Notes: generated by a model not told the origin, from the sequence alone. 64,000 nucleotides of DNA from Streptomyces kaniharaensis (GCF_009569385.1 NZ_WBOF01000003.1:124001-188000), one strand, 5' to 3'. Numbered from the stretch's first letter, positions 26,189-35,333 are shown. Made by a program: numbers and translations.

Positions 26189-26381
26189 GCGGTCAACTCA
26201 CCTATTTCATCCAGGCGTTGTAGCAGAAACCTACCGGCTCCTGAAGCGTTCTCGGCATGTGTGATCGACCTTCGGCCTGGTCGAAGGAAGGCAGGCGCGG
26301 CGTGTCGGCGACAGCAGGTCGTGCGGGACCTGCGTGAGCACCGGGGTCCCGTGGGGGTGAGGAGCTGGAGAGAGCGCGGAG

Positions 26382-26404
26382 GCTCCCACCGAGGAGGTGG
26401 GAGC
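26382..26404 (-). terminator. Terminator after PadR operon
   Basis: GCTCCCACC and GGTGGGAGC pair (9 bp) around GAGGA, about 57 bases beyond the end of the leftward PadR-linked membrane gene. Confidence 0.5.
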
Positions 26405-26460
26405 TTCCGCGTAGCGGTTGCGTGCTTGGCGCTGTCAACGAGGCATTGGAGCAGGGACGT

Positions 26461-27549
26461 TCACGCCGGCTCGGGTGTGTCGGTGTGGCGGGAGCGGTGG
26501 AGGGCGGCGAGGAGGGTGGCGGTCGCGAGGAAGGCGAGGACGATTGCGACGTTGCGCGGGAAGTAGTCGAACGTGTCCGGCATGTTCGGGACCGACCAGA
26601 AGCGGGGCGCGGTGAACCCCTGGAAGGGGGCCGGGGGGAACATGGCTGTCCAGGGGAGGACGGCCAGCGCGATGCCCACGGCGCTCAGGATGTCAGGTCG
26701 ACGAGCGCCGAGATGGACGAGCAGGGCGAGGCTCATCACGGCGGCGGGCCAGGCGATGGTCACTTCGAGCAGCACGCTGGGCGAGAAGATGGAGAAGATG
26801 ATGTCGCCGGGATCCGGCGGGGACCAGCGGATGGCGAGGGCGCTCATCGGGACCGCGATGGCGAGGGCGGTGAGCACGGTCGCGCGGCGGCCGCGCAGGG
26901 AGAGGTCAACGGCGTCGGGCGGGGCGATCAGCAGCAGCGTGCCCGGCACGAGCCCGAACGGCAGCAGCACCGCGCCGGGCACGAACCCGAACGGCAGCGG
27001 CTCCAGGAAGGAATTGGTGCCGAGCTGCCAGTAATGCGGGGCGAATGCCAGCGTGGCGCCGATCCTCCCGAGGATTCCCAGCAGGACCAGGATCCGGGCC
27101 GGCGTCCAGCGGCCGAGGGAGGCGCAGGCCAGGGCGAGGATCCAGGGGCTGGCCGCCGCTACCAGGGCGGTCCGGATGGCGGGGTGCCCCCCGTGCAGCT
27201 GCTCGACGTGGTCGGGCAGGAAGAGTCCGATCAGCAGGTGGACCATGCTCAGGCCCGCCCCGCCCGCGAGGATGAACGGCGCGGCGCCAGCGGCGATCCG
27301 GCCGGCGGGGTCGGAGGAGCTGAGCCGGGTGCGCAGCCGCAGCGCGTGCGCGGCGAGGTGGGCCCACTCGCGCAGGGCAGTCCCGCGGCTCACGCCCTCG
27401 GTGGCCTCGGCGAAGACGGTCGCGATCTCCTCGCCGTGCGCGGCACGGTACTTGGCGGGGTAGAGGCCGAGCAGCGGGAGCCTCGCCGCGAGGGGCAGTG
27501 TCGCGGGCAGCGGAAGGCTCGCGGGCGCGGTCGGGAGCGGGGCGGTCAT
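26461..27549 (-). CDS. PadR-linked integral membrane protein
   Basis: A 362-residue protein. A cytoplasmic N-terminus has YPAKYRAAHGEEIATVFAEA and an REWAHLAAHALRLRTR helix, the pattern found in membrane proteins encoded next to PadR regulators in Streptomyces. About eight hydrophobic segments follow. No transporter motif is seen. It overlaps the PadR gene by 4 bases (ATGA), so it is the regulated partner. Function unknown. Confidence 0.75.
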   Translation of the reverse strand: MTAPLPTAPASLPLPATLPLAARLPLLGLYPAKYRAAHGEEIATVFAEATEGVSRGTALREWAHLAAHALRLRTRLSSSDPAGRIAAGAAPFILAGGAGLSMVHLLIGLFLPDHVEQLHGGHPAIRTALVAAASPWILALACASLGRWTPARILVLLGILGRIGATLAFAPHYWQLGTNSFLEPLPFGFVPGAVLLPFGLVPGTLLLIAPPDAVDLSLRGRRATVLTALAIAVPMSALAIRWSPPDPGDIIFSIFSPSVLLEVTIAWPAAVMSLALLVHLGARRPDILSAVGIALAVLPWTAMFPPAPFQGFTAPRFWSVPNMPDTFDYFPRNVAIVLAFLATATLLAALHRSRHTDTPEPA

Positions 27550-27893
27550 ACCGTCCCCCTGTTCGGCTGGAGCCGGCCGAGCGCGAGGCGGCGTTCGGCC
27601 TCGGCCACGCCCGCGCGCAGACGCTCCGTCTCCGCCGTGAGGGTGCTGCGGCCCTGGTCGGTCAGGGCGAAGCTGCGGCGCAGCTTTCCGGCGACGACCT
27701 CCTCGTGGTCGACGCGGATGAGTCCTTGCTGGAGCAGGCGGTCCAGGGCGGTGTAGAGGGTGCCGGTGAGCAGCTTGGTCCGGCCCCCGGACATGGCCAG
27801 GACTTCCTGGAGGATCGCGTAGCCGTGCCGGGGGGCATCGGCCAGCGCGGTGAGCACGAGACGGGTCGGCTCCTGTAGGTGACGGTCTGCCAT
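27546..27893 (-). CDS. PadR-family transcriptional regulator
   Basis: A 115-residue PadR protein. The winged helix reads LVLTALADAPRHGYAILQEV with LLTGTLYTALDRLLQQGLIR, and the wing is VVAGKLRRSFALTDQGRSTL. A short C-terminal coiled coil (LRAGVAEAERRLALG) provides dimerisation, so it is a subfamily-2-size repressor. Its promoter (27900-27928) appears to give a leaderless mRNA, with a palindrome ATGACGATCAT over the start region suitable for autorepression. Confidence 0.9.
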   Translation of the reverse strand: MADRHLQEPTRLVLTALADAPRHGYAILQEVLAMSGGRTKLLTGTLYTALDRLLQQGLIRVDHEEVVAGKLRRSFALTDQGRSTLTAETERLRAGVAEAERRLALGRLQPNRGTV

Positions 27894-27928
27894 ATGACGA
27901 TCATAGGTTTACCATCAAGATATGTCGA
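27894..27928 (-). promoter_or_regulatory. Promoter and operator of the padR operon
   Basis: On the minus strand TCGACA (27923-27928) and TATGAT (27900-27905) are spaced by 17 bases. The -10 ends only about 7 bases before the ATG, so the mRNA should be leaderless. The dyad ATGACGATCAT (27894-27904) overlaps the -10 and is a natural PadR site. Confidence 0.6.
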
Positions 27929-27940
27929 TTGCTTAGCCAT

Positions 27941-28638
27941 GCTCCTCGCATGCCGGCTCGCGTCGGGTCGTTCCGTGCCCGATGGCCCGCCGGGCTGCGC
28001 GCCCTGGCCGCGCGAAGTCGCCGGCCGGCGCCCGCATCTGGATCCGGTCCGCCAGCAGGTCCGCTGACCCAGCGAGCCCGCTGGGTGTGGGCGCGGCGGG
28101 CTGGGTGGTCCGTTCGGTGGTGGGCCGCTGACCTGCTAGTATTCTTCTCGTCGCGAGGGAGATGATTCCTCGCCAGGCGTCAGCGGTGCTACCAGAGCAC
28201 GTCCTACTTTCAGTAGGGAGAGTCCGTGCAACCCGGGCCTGGCGCTCCACGGTCGGGCGAGGTCCGGTGCCCACTGGGTGCCGGGCCTCGCCGGCGTTTG
28301 CGGGCCGAACGGGGTCGGATAGCGGCGGATCCGGGTGATGCCCCCGAGAGTGCCCGTCGGGACGTCCACGCGGACGCGGGCGTCCTGCTCCCGGCACTCC
28401 TCGGTCGTCGAGGTAACCACCCTCCTGATCACCGGTCACCCTGACGACGGGATCCTGGGGCTCATCAGGTGGCACGGGTCCGCTGCCACACCCGACGCTT
28501 TGTAGGATCCATGACGGATTGACGGCTGGGCGGACCGGCTGCCGCTGGCCCGCTGGTGGGCCGCCGAGGGCGGGAGCCGCCGCCCGAACCCGGCGGGCAG
28601 GTCGCGCAGCGACCAGGCGCTCGCCGCAGCACGGCGCC
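27941..28638. other. Intergenic, about 700 bases
   Basis: No supported gene. A short hairpin GCGAGG/CCTCGC (28153-28173) and CCTAC/GTAGG (about 28202-28216) occur. The open frames here show no domain. Confidence 0.4.
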
Positions 28639-28749
28639 ATGGGACTCGACGGCCGGTGGGTCGTCTTCACCTCGGACGCCGAGAACCTGGTGCCCGGCGA
28701 CACCAACAAGGTCCCCGACGTCTTCGTCCGCCACCTGCCGCCGTTCTGA
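28639..28749 (+). pseudogene. C-terminal fragment of a TolB/PD40 beta-propeller protein
   Basis: The last 37 codons of an open frame read GRWVVFTSDAENLVPGDTNKVPDVFVRH, the repeated blade of PD40/WD40-like secreted proteins. The upstream part is missing, so only the gene end remains, immediately before a terminator hairpin. Confidence 0.5.
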
Positions 28750-28767
28750 TCGGGTCCACCGTCAGGC

Positions 28768-28804
28768 CCTGGGTCCCGGCGCGCCTGGCGTGCCGGGACC
28801 CAGG
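28768..28804. terminator. Bidirectional terminator hairpin
   Basis: CCTGGGTCCCGGC and GCCGGGACCCAGG pair perfectly (13 bp) with an 11-base loop. It lies between the PD40 remnant and the convergent oxidase gene. Confidence 0.65.
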
Positions 28805-28864
28805 CGCGGCTGTCACGGCCGGCAGGTGGCGTTGGTGGGAGGTTCGGAAGCGCCCGGACCGCGC

Positions 28865-30697
28865 TCAGCGGTGGTGGACCTCCAGGAAGGTGCGGACCGC
28901 CGACTCGAGGGCGCCCTCGATCCAGGCCGGCTTGAGGCTGGTGTGCTCGCCGGCGAAGTGGACGCGGCCCTCCGGGATCCGGGTGGCCGGGTGGAGCTCG
29001 TGCAGCTGGCCGGGGGTGACGATGGCGGCCTCACCGAGGGCGTACCGGGCACGTGCCCAGGACTGGGTGGCGCCGACTCCGGTGAACTCCCGCCGCACAC
29101 GCGGCCCCAGGAGCCGCTCCAGGTCGTCGAGGGCGAAGGCGTATCGCTCACCCGGGGTGAGCGAGTCCCAGCGCGCCGCGTCGTCCGACCAGGTGTACGA
29201 GGCGAGCACCACGCCGCCCGAGGAGCCCTGCGGGACATGCGAGGGGAAGTAGGTGAAGCGGCTGGGGCTGTCGCTGACGCAGCCGCCGCCGGTGACGCCG
29301 TCCGGGCCCTCCTCCCAGAACCGGTGGTGGAACTCCAGCAGGACCTTGGTGGCCGAGTCGTAGTGCAGCTCCGCGACGGCCCGGCGCTTGGGGTAGGACA
29401 TCAGGGGCTCGATCCGGCAGAACCGCAGCGCGCTGAACGGGACGGTGACGATCGCGTAGTCGCCCTCGAAGGTCTTGGTGGGAGCGACGGGAGCACCGTC
29501 GCAGGACTCCTCGTCGCCGCTCTCCGCGACCGTCTCGATGGTGACCTTGCCGGCGTCCTGCACCAGGCGGGTCATCCGGTGACCGAGGCGCAGGTCGTCC
29601 CGGAGCGGGGCGGCGAGCGCGTCGGTGAGCACGGCGGTGCCGCCCTCCAGTTCCCAGTAACGGTTGGTGGGGCTGATCACCGCGTGGTCGATCAGGGTGG
29701 GGATCAACGAGTAGTGCAGCCGGGAGGTGAGGTTCTCCAGGGTGCCGGCGGCCTGGACGGACGCCGGGTCCCAGCCGGCTTCCTCGCGCAGGAAGCGACG
29801 GGTGGAGTGGTAGCCGTAGGTGGAGAAGATGTCGGTCCAGGCGTCCAGCCGCTGGCGGATGTCACCGTCCCGGACGGATACCCGCTCGAACGCCTTGTCG
29901 AGGGCGCCGGCGGTGGTGGAGTCGAACCGGGCGCCGAAGGAGCGGTTGACCACGGCCGGCGACTGGGCGTACGCGGCACGGGTGGTCCGGGTGCCGTTGA
30001 CGTGGATCAGACTGCGGAAGCGGGCCGCGGGCGGGGTGAACGTCCGGTCCGGGCCGTTGCTCCAGGTCTCCCCGGTGAACGAGCGGTACTTCACCGGCGG
30101 AACGTCGCCGGTCGGGCCGGCACCCGGCGCGACGTCGGCGTTGTAGAACAGCCGCCGCTTCAGGCCGAGCTTGTCGGCGAGCGCGAGGACGAGCGGGTGG
30201 AAGTCGGGCAGGCGCATGGCGCCGGCCTCGGCGTGCAGCCGGGGGTCGGCGAAGATGCCGCGGAAGGTCTTGATCCGCCCGCCGACCCGGTTGGCGTTGG
30301 CCTCGATGACGGTCACTTCGTGACCGGCCTGCTTGAGCAGCGTCGCGACGGTCAGCCCGGCGACACCCGCACCCACCACCAGCACCCGCTTCCGGCCAGT
30401 GCGGGGCGGCAGTTGGCCGTCGATCAGGATGCGCAGGTATGCAAGGGTCAGGTCGGTCTGCTCGTCCGCACCGACCATGAGCATCTCGCGGGCCAGCTCG
30501 CGGCTGACCGCCTCGTCGGCCGCCGGGCCGACGCTCGGCGCATACGCGGGCACCGTGGCCGCCACGGCCCGGGTGCCGAGACCGACCGCGCCGACCGCGG
30601 CCGCGGCGGCCGACCCGAGAAGGGCGCGCCTCCCCAGCGGGGGCTGCCCAGGGACGGCGCTCGACTCGCCGGACCGGCTCACAGTGGGCTGACTCAC
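28865..30697 (-). CDS. Secreted FAD amine/L-amino-acid oxidase
   Basis: A 610-residue flavin amine oxidase. A Tat-type signal occurs early (LGRRALLGSAAAAAVGAVG). The FAD Rossmann loop is RVLVVGAGVAGLTVATLLKQAG with VIEANANRVGGRIKTF, and a C-terminal EGRVHFAGEHTSLKPAWIEGALES binds FAD. These features suit the L-amino-acid oxidase branch of the MAO family; the substrate cannot be told. GTG 30697 was chosen for its AGGAGAG SD, and the twin Arg lies ~23 residues later. The gene is flanked by hairpins on both sides, so it is monocistronic. Confidence 0.85.
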   Translation of the reverse strand: MSQPTVSRSGESSAVPGQPPLGRRALLGSAAAAAVGAVGLGTRAVAATVPAYAPSVGPAADEAVSRELAREMLMVGADEQTDLTLAYLRILIDGQLPPRTGRKRVLVVGAGVAGLTVATLLKQAGHEVTVIEANANRVGGRIKTFRGIFADPRLHAEAGAMRLPDFHPLVLALADKLGLKRRLFYNADVAPGAGPTGDVPPVKYRSFTGETWSNGPDRTFTPPAARFRSLIHVNGTRTTRAAYAQSPAVVNRSFGARFDSTTAGALDKAFERVSVRDGDIRQRLDAWTDIFSTYGYHSTRRFLREEAGWDPASVQAAGTLENLTSRLHYSLIPTLIDHAVISPTNRYWELEGGTAVLTDALAAPLRDDLRLGHRMTRLVQDAGKVTIETVAESGDEESCDGAPVAPTKTFEGDYAIVTVPFSALRFCRIEPLMSYPKRRAVAELHYDSATKVLLEFHHRFWEEGPDGVTGGGCVSDSPSRFTYFPSHVPQGSSGGVVLASYTWSDDAARWDSLTPGERYAFALDDLERLLGPRVRREFTGVGATQSWARARYALGEAAIVTPGQLHELHPATRIPEGRVHFAGEHTSLKPAWIEGALESAVRTFLEVHHR

Positions 30698-30918
30698 GTT
30701 CTCTCCTGACGAAGGCAGTTGGGACACCGCCCAAGCAACGCCCAACCACCGCACGCCGCAACGCCGACCGCCCGAAGATCACCCGCACCGGTCACACCCA
30801 ACACCGCTGCGTTCAACGGCGGGTGAGGGCACAACAACTCGGCATGACCTACCGCCACCGTCCAGCGCCTGGCGGCCGCCGAGATCCCGGACGACCTGAG
30901 ACACCTGCCGTTACCCCC

Positions 30919-30952
30919 GGGTGCGGGCCCCTGGTGTTCGGGGCCCGCACCC
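30919..30952 (-). terminator. Terminator after the MarR/HTH38 gene
   Basis: GGGTGCGGGCCCC pairs perfectly with GGGGCCCGCACCC (13 bp, 8-base loop), 23 bases past the end of the regulator gene on the minus strand. Confidence 0.65.
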
Positions 30953-30974
30953 ACGCGAGAACCGGTACAGCCGC

Positions 30975-31730
30975 CTATCCGTGGTCCGAGCTCGGCTCGG
31001 CGGTGCCGCCTGAGGCCGTTTCGGTTCTGGTGTAGAGGATCTCGCGGGCCTGCTCCGCGGCACGGATCATGCTCTCGGAGACGAAGTCGAGGAAGCGGGC
31101 GACGTTCTCCAGGCGGGTGGCGGCCGGGGTGCCGGGGCCGAGGATGCCGACGCCCTGCCGTGCGGTTTCGACGATTTGGTCGTTGGATCGGGCGCTGCGG
31201 ATCATCGACTGGTACCAGAGGTCGTCGTCGACGATGTAGCGCTCGCGGCGGCGTTCGTCGCGTTCCCGGCGGACGAGCTCCATGCTCTCGAGGAACGTGA
31301 TCGCTTTGGAGATGGACGCCGGGCTGACCTGGAGGCGCTGGGCGAGCTCGGACGCGGTGAGGCTGCCCGCGTCGGTGGTGTAGAGGCAGGCCAGCACCCG
31401 GGCCGTCATCTTGGGCAGGCCCGAAACCATGAAGACGGTGGCGAGCGCCTCCTCGTACTCGCACACGGCGTCGGCGTCGCGCCCGTGGGGCTGGGGAACC
31501 GACTCCGGCCCTCGGGCAGTGGTGGGCCGGCGCCGGTGGGCGCGGCGTTCGGTGGCGCGGTGGGCCAGGTCGGCGCGGTAGGCGGTGGGGCCGCCGTTGC
31601 GCATCACCTCACGCGTGATCGTCGAGGTCGGACGCTCCAGGCGTCGGGCGATCTCGGCGTAGGCGAGGCCGTCGGCCAGCCCCAGCGCGATCTGCTGGCG
31701 TTCCTGCTGGGTGAGCCTGCCTCCCGGCAT
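30975..31730 (-). CDS. Regulator with IS30-type HTH fused to a GbsR/MarR domain
   Basis: A 251-residue protein. The N-terminal ~60 residues (RLTQQERQQIALGLADGLAYAEIARRL...STITREVMRNGG) are the HTH_38 domain seen in IS30-type transposases and in Streptomyces regulators. Residues 90-180 form a GbsR/MarR winged helix (SGLPKMTARVLACLYTTDAGSLTASELAQRLQVSPASISKAITFL, RERDERRRERYIV wing). The start at MPGGRL has a GAGGAG SD. It is divergent from the DUF4097-like gene; the shared region holds TTGC/GCAA palindromes likely bound by this protein. Confidence 0.85.
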   Translation of the reverse strand: MPGGRLTQQERQQIALGLADGLAYAEIARRLERPTSTITREVMRNGGPTAYRADLAHRATERRAHRRRPTTARGPESVPQPHGRDADAVCEYEEALATVFMVSGLPKMTARVLACLYTTDAGSLTASELAQRLQVSPASISKAITFLESMELVRRERDERRRERYIVDDDLWYQSMIRSARSNDQIVETARQGVGILGPGTPAATRLENVARFLDFVSESMIRAAEQAREILYTRTETASGGTAEPSSDHG

Positions 31731-31795
31731 CGCGATCTCCTCGGTGATCCTGCGTGGTGGTCCCTGCTCCCCCACCATAGCGTTCACTTCCCCCC

Positions 31796-31927
31796 CATTG
31801 CAATGATCGAAGCAGCGATCGTTGCGTTCCTTTCAGCACCGTTGCAACACTTTCCCTGGCTCCACCTGCACAGATGCACAATTTGCGCAACGAGCATGTT
31901 GCCGACTTGCGGAAAGCAACGTAGCGT
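31796..31927 (+). promoter_or_regulatory. Palindrome-rich operator region and promoter
   Basis: Three perfect palindromes, CATTGCAATG (31796-31805), GTTGCAAC (31841-31848) and TTGCGCAA (31883-31890), have centres 44 and 42 bases apart, about four helical turns. A fourth site, TTGCGGAAAGCAA (31907-31919), sits between a -35 TTGCCG (31899-31904) and -10 TAGCGT (31922-31927) with a 17-base spacer. The common half-site is TTGC/GCAA. Confidence 0.6.
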
Positions 31928-31967
31928 TTCCGGAGTCAGAAACAACGAGCGAGCACAGGAGAGCACG

Positions 31968-32630
31968 ATGCAGAAGTTCGACACCCCCGCCCCGATCGCC
32001 GCCGTCCTGGACATCCCCGCCGGACGCATCCAGCTCATCGCCGCCGACCGCGCCGACACCATCGTCGAGGTCCTGCCCGCCAACCCCTCCAAGAGCCGCG
32101 ACGTCCAGACCGCCGAGCAGACCACCGTCGCCTACGCCGACGGCGTCCTGCGGATCCACACCCCCGAGCCCAAGAACCAGCTCTTCGGCTCCGGGTCACT
32201 GGAGGTCACCGTCAAGCTGCCCGCCGGCTCCCGCATCGAGGCCAAGGCCGCCGCCTGCGAGCTGCGCAGCGTCGGCCGCCTCGGCGACATCGTGTTCGAC
32301 GGCGCGTACCGCCAGATCAAGATCGACGAGGCCGCCAGCGTGCGCCTCACCGCGGTCGACGGCGACGTCGAGGTCGGCCGGCTGGGCGGCTCCGCCGAGA
32401 TCAGCACCGCACGCGGCGGCATCCGCATCACCGAGGCCCGGCGGGGCACGGTCGTCCTCAGCACCCAGTCCGGCGACATCACCGTCGGCGCCGCCGCCAG
32501 CGTCTCGGCCACCCTGGACGCCGGCACCAGCCACGGCCGCATCAGCAACTCCCTCCGGAACGACGGCACTTCCGAACTCGACATCCGCGCCACCACCCCC
32601 GCCGGCGACATCACCGCCCGCAGCCTCTGA
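31968..32630 (+). CDS. DUF4097-like beta-helical protein
   Basis: A 220-residue protein without a signal peptide. The sequence is a chain of short beta strands with repeating Gly-Asp/Asn turns (RLTAVDGDVEVGRLGGSAEISTARGGIRITEA, VVLSTQSGDITVGAAA), the DUF4097 adhesin-like repeat. Its cellular role is unknown; relatives are often regulated by a neighbouring MarR-type protein, as here. An ACAGGAGAGC SD precedes the ATG. A 15-bp terminator follows. Confidence 0.8.
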   Translation: MQKFDTPAPIAAVLDIPAGRIQLIAADRADTIVEVLPANPSKSRDVQTAEQTTVAYADGVLRIHTPEPKNQLFGSGSLEVTVKLPAGSRIEAKAAACELRSVGRLGDIVFDGAYRQIKIDEAASVRLTAVDGDVEVGRLGGSAEISTARGGIRITEARRGTVVLSTQSGDITVGAAASVSATLDAGTSHGRISNSLRNDGTSELDIRATTPAGDITARSL

Positions 32631-32675
32631 AAGAGCAGAACCAGGACCCGCCGGCCGGGCCCACCGCGATCGAGA

Positions 32676-32708
32676 TCCGGCCGGGTCGTCGCCGACGACC
32701 CGGCCGGA
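32676..32708. terminator. Perfect 15-bp bidirectional terminator hairpin
   Basis: TCCGGCCGGGTCGTC pairs with GACGACCCGGCCGGA around GCC, between two convergent genes. Confidence 0.7.
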
Positions 32709-32769
32709 CGGCCGTCCCAACGGGCCTGCGATCTGAGTCCGCCTTGGCCACGGAAGTGGTGACGGTGTT

Positions 32770-33834
32770 TCAGCGACGCGCCACGTAGTACACGTTCAGG
32801 ACGTCCCCCTCCACTCGCTGGGCGTCGATGTGGCGGAAGCCGGCCTCCTCGAGCATCCGTCGGGCGGTCTGCTCGCCCCAGACGGTGCCCAGGCCCTCGC
32901 CGCCCTCCCCGAGCGAGACGCTCATGCAGTAGAACACCGAGAAGGTGTACAGCGCCGGGCACAACGGGTGACCGATGTTCTCCTCCAGACGGCTGGAGGC
33001 GGCGATGTCGCCCATCAGGAACACGCCGTCCGCGCGCAGGGCCCCGGCGACGGCGGCGAGCGTGCGGGCGGGTCGGGCCAGGTCGTGGATGACGTCGAAC
33101 GCCGTGACGAGGTCGTAGGAGCCGGTCAGCTCGGCGCTGTCGCCGACCTGGAAGTCAGCGTTGTCCAGGCACCGGTCGGCGGCCTCGGCGCGCGCGGCGG
33201 CGATGCCCTCCTCGGACTTGTCCAGGCCGTGGAAGCGGCTGGCCGGGAACGCTCCGGCCAGGACGTTGACCGCGTGGCCCTGCCCGCAGCCGATGTCCAG
33301 CACGTCGATGCCCGCGCGCAGTCTGTCCACGAGACCGGGGACCAGCGGCACGATCCCGTCCACGAGGGCGACGTCGAAGACCTCTTTGGATTCCTCCGCC
33401 TGCAGGGCCTGGAAACGCGGGTAGGCCGAGTACGGCAGCCCGCCCCCGGTCCGGAACGCTTCCCGCACCTGCTGCTCGACCTCCGCCAGCATGGAGAGGT
33501 CCTGGGCGATCCTCGCCATGTTGTTCGGGCCGGCCGCCCGGGTGAGCGAGGCCGCGTGCTCCGGGGGCAGCGCATAGGTCCGTCGCTGTGGCTCGTAGTC
33601 GACCACACCGCCCGTCACCATCGCGCCCAGCCACTCGCGAACATAACGTTCGCTCAGCCCGGCCGCCCGGGCGATCTCCTCGCTGGTGGCCGGCTCCATG
33701 CCCGCCATCACGTCGAACAGACCGGTCTCGTGCCCCAGGCCCGCCATCAGCCCCAGACAGGAGTCGTTGATCACCTGGACCATACGGCCCGCGAACTGTT
33801 CCTGCTTGGCCTCATCCAGTTCCGCAACGGACAT
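32770..33834 (-). CDS. SAM-dependent methyltransferase with N-terminal winged helix
   Basis: A 354-residue protein. The N-terminal ~120 residues form a winged-helix dimerisation region (SEEIARAAGLSERYVREWLGAMVTGGVVDY). The class I methyltransferase domain has VLDIGCGQGHAVNVLA (motif I), HGLDKSEEGIAAARAEA (motif II) and YDLVTAFDVIHDLARP (motif IV). Homologues methylate small molecules; substrate unknown. ATG 33834 has an AGGAGGAGTG SD. Monocistronic, convergent with the DUF4097-like gene. Confidence 0.85.
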   Translation of the reverse strand: MSVAELDEAKQEQFAGRMVQVINDSCLGLMAGLGHETGLFDVMAGMEPATSEEIARAAGLSERYVREWLGAMVTGGVVDYEPQRRTYALPPEHAASLTRAAGPNNMARIAQDLSMLAEVEQQVREAFRTGGGLPYSAYPRFQALQAEESKEVFDVALVDGIVPLVPGLVDRLRAGIDVLDIGCGQGHAVNVLAGAFPASRFHGLDKSEEGIAAARAEAADRCLDNADFQVGDSAELTGSYDLVTAFDVIHDLARPARTLAAVAGALRADGVFLMGDIAASSRLEENIGHPLCPALYTFSVFYCMSVSLGEGGEGLGTVWGEQTARRMLEEAGFRHIDAQRVEGDVLNVYYVARR

Positions 33835-34081
33835 CACTCCTCCTCCCGCCGCCCGGCCACCGGCGCAGGGCGGCAGGGCCGGAACCGACCCCGTTCTCAC
33901 GTGGCGAGCGGCCCGGTGGGGCTACGGCGATTGGTCTCTTCAGCCAACGTAGCCGCCGGGATGAGGACCGGCGCGTCGAGCCCCGTGCCCCGCCTCGCCC
34001 CCGCCTCGACGGAGACCAACCCGGCCGGCGAGCACCGGGAAGGATGCGGCGGGCCGGATCCGAAGGGCTGCTTCGCCGTCG

Positions 34082-34537
34082 TCAGCCGCCCCCGGACGCC
34101 GGACGGGGGCCGGACCCGGTGCCGCGGTCCTCGATGAACCGTTTGAAGCGACGCAGGTCGCCCCGCACCTGACGGTCGAGCATGCCCAGCTTGTCAGCGG
34201 CCTTCTCGGCCAGGCCGGTGGGCTGGAAGGCCATGGTCATCCTCACCCGTGTCCGGGCGGCGCCGAGCGGCTCGAAGTCGACCGTGCCGGTGTGCTTCAC
34301 GCTCTCACCGGTGGTGCGCCAGGCGACCCGTTCCTCGGGCACCCGCTCGACGATCTCGGTATCGAACTCCCGGGACAGCCCGGCGATCTTCGTCCGCCAG
34401 TGGGCATGGCGGTCGTCCAGTTGCCTGACCTCCTCCACGCCCTCCATGAACTGCGGGAAGTCCTCGAAGGTCGCCCACTGGTCGTAGACGACGCGGACCG
34501 GCACGTCCACGTCGATCGACTCCTCCACCGTACTCAT
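34082..34537 (-). CDS. SRPBCC-family protein
   Basis: A 151-residue START/Bet v1-like protein. It begins STVEESIDVDVPVRVVYDQWATFEDFPQFMEGV, the usual strand-helix start of cyclase/dehydrase-type SRPBCC proteins, and ends in a long amphipathic helix (RQVRGDLRRFKRFIEDRG). It lacks a catalytic residue set and probably binds a lipid-like ligand. ATG 34537 was chosen from the conserved strand; a GAGGTGTGG SD lies upstream. Confidence 0.8.
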   Translation of the reverse strand: MSTVEESIDVDVPVRVVYDQWATFEDFPQFMEGVEEVRQLDDRHAHWRTKIAGLSREFDTEIVERVPEERVAWRTTGESVKHTGTVDFEPLGAARTRVRMTMAFQPTGLAEKAADKLGMLDRQVRGDLRRFKRFIEDRGTGSGPRPASGGG

Positions 34538-34710
34538 CGCCACACCTCTCCACGCCGTCCCGCCGGCCGGCCCGCGCACGACCGCCGGGCGGAGGATCCG
34601 CGGACGGCAGCACTTTCAATCTGGGCCCTCCACCGAGCAGCGGCAACCGGCACACCAGCAGCTCGGGCGCGCGGGGCCGTTGGGGATCCGCAACCATGCC
34701 GGCCGGGCCG

Positions 34711-34736
34711 CCCGCATCGCTTTCCGGCGATGCGGG
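34711..34736 (-). terminator. Terminator after TetR gene
   Basis: CCCGCATCGC pairs perfectly with GCGATGCGGG (10 bp, TTTCCG loop), 8 bases past the tetR-type stop codon. Confidence 0.6.
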
Positions 34737-34743
34737 AGGTATC

Positions 34744-35319
34744 TCACGCGCGTTGTGGTGCGGCGCGCAGGCCCCCGAGCAGGGTGGCCAGGTAGCGATG
34801 TGCGGTGTCGATCCGGTCGGCGGGACTGCCGCCGTGGACGTTCACGGCGTAGGCGATGCCGCACATGAGGGGGACGAGGTCGGCGGAGGCCAGGTCGGGG
34901 CGGACCGCTCCGGCTTCGCGGGCCCGGTCAAGGAGTGCGGTGCCGGCCGAGCGGAGCGCGCTCTTGAGTTCCGTGGTGCGCGGCAGAGTGTCCGTGGCTG
35001 CGGCGGCGACCGGGGCCAGGGAGGCGTCCGTGACCTGTGCTTCGACGGTGCGGAACAGGAAGCCCTCCAGCGCGCGCCACGGGTCGGTGTCGGCCAGGGC
35101 CTGCTCGCCGTGGGCGGCCAGGGCTTCCAGACAGGGGGCGGCGACGGTCTCCAGCAGCGCTTCGGGGGTGGAGAAGTGCCGGTAGACGGTGCCGACGCCG
35201 AGTCCTGCGCGGCGGGCGACGTCGTTGAGCTGCAACGGTGCGCCCTGGTCGACCAGGGCGCGGGCGACGGCAACGATCTGGTCCCAGTTGCGGGCCGCGT
35301 CCTTACGCAGGGTCGTCAT
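34744..35319 (-). CDS. TetR-family repressor
   Basis: A 191-residue TetR protein. The HTH is RNWDQIVAVARALVDQGAPLQLNDVARRAGLGVGTVYRHFSTPEALLE. The C-terminal ligand domain has the SBP56/TetR_C33-like LRSAGTALLDRAREAGAVRPDLASADLVPLM pattern. It lies downstream of an SDR gene on the same strand, with its own operator CGGATGGCCCATCCG at 35334-35348. The same CGGAT-N5-ATCCG motif recurs before the SDR gene, so it probably represses both. Confidence 0.9.
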   Translation of the reverse strand: MTTLRKDAARNWDQIVAVARALVDQGAPLQLNDVARRAGLGVGTVYRHFSTPEALLETVAAPCLEALAAHGEQALADTDPWRALEGFLFRTVEAQVTDASLAPVAAAATDTLPRTTELKSALRSAGTALLDRAREAGAVRPDLASADLVPLMCGIAYAVNVHGGSPADRIDTAHRYLATLLGGLRAAPQRA

Positions 35320-35333
35320 GGGGACATGTTAAT

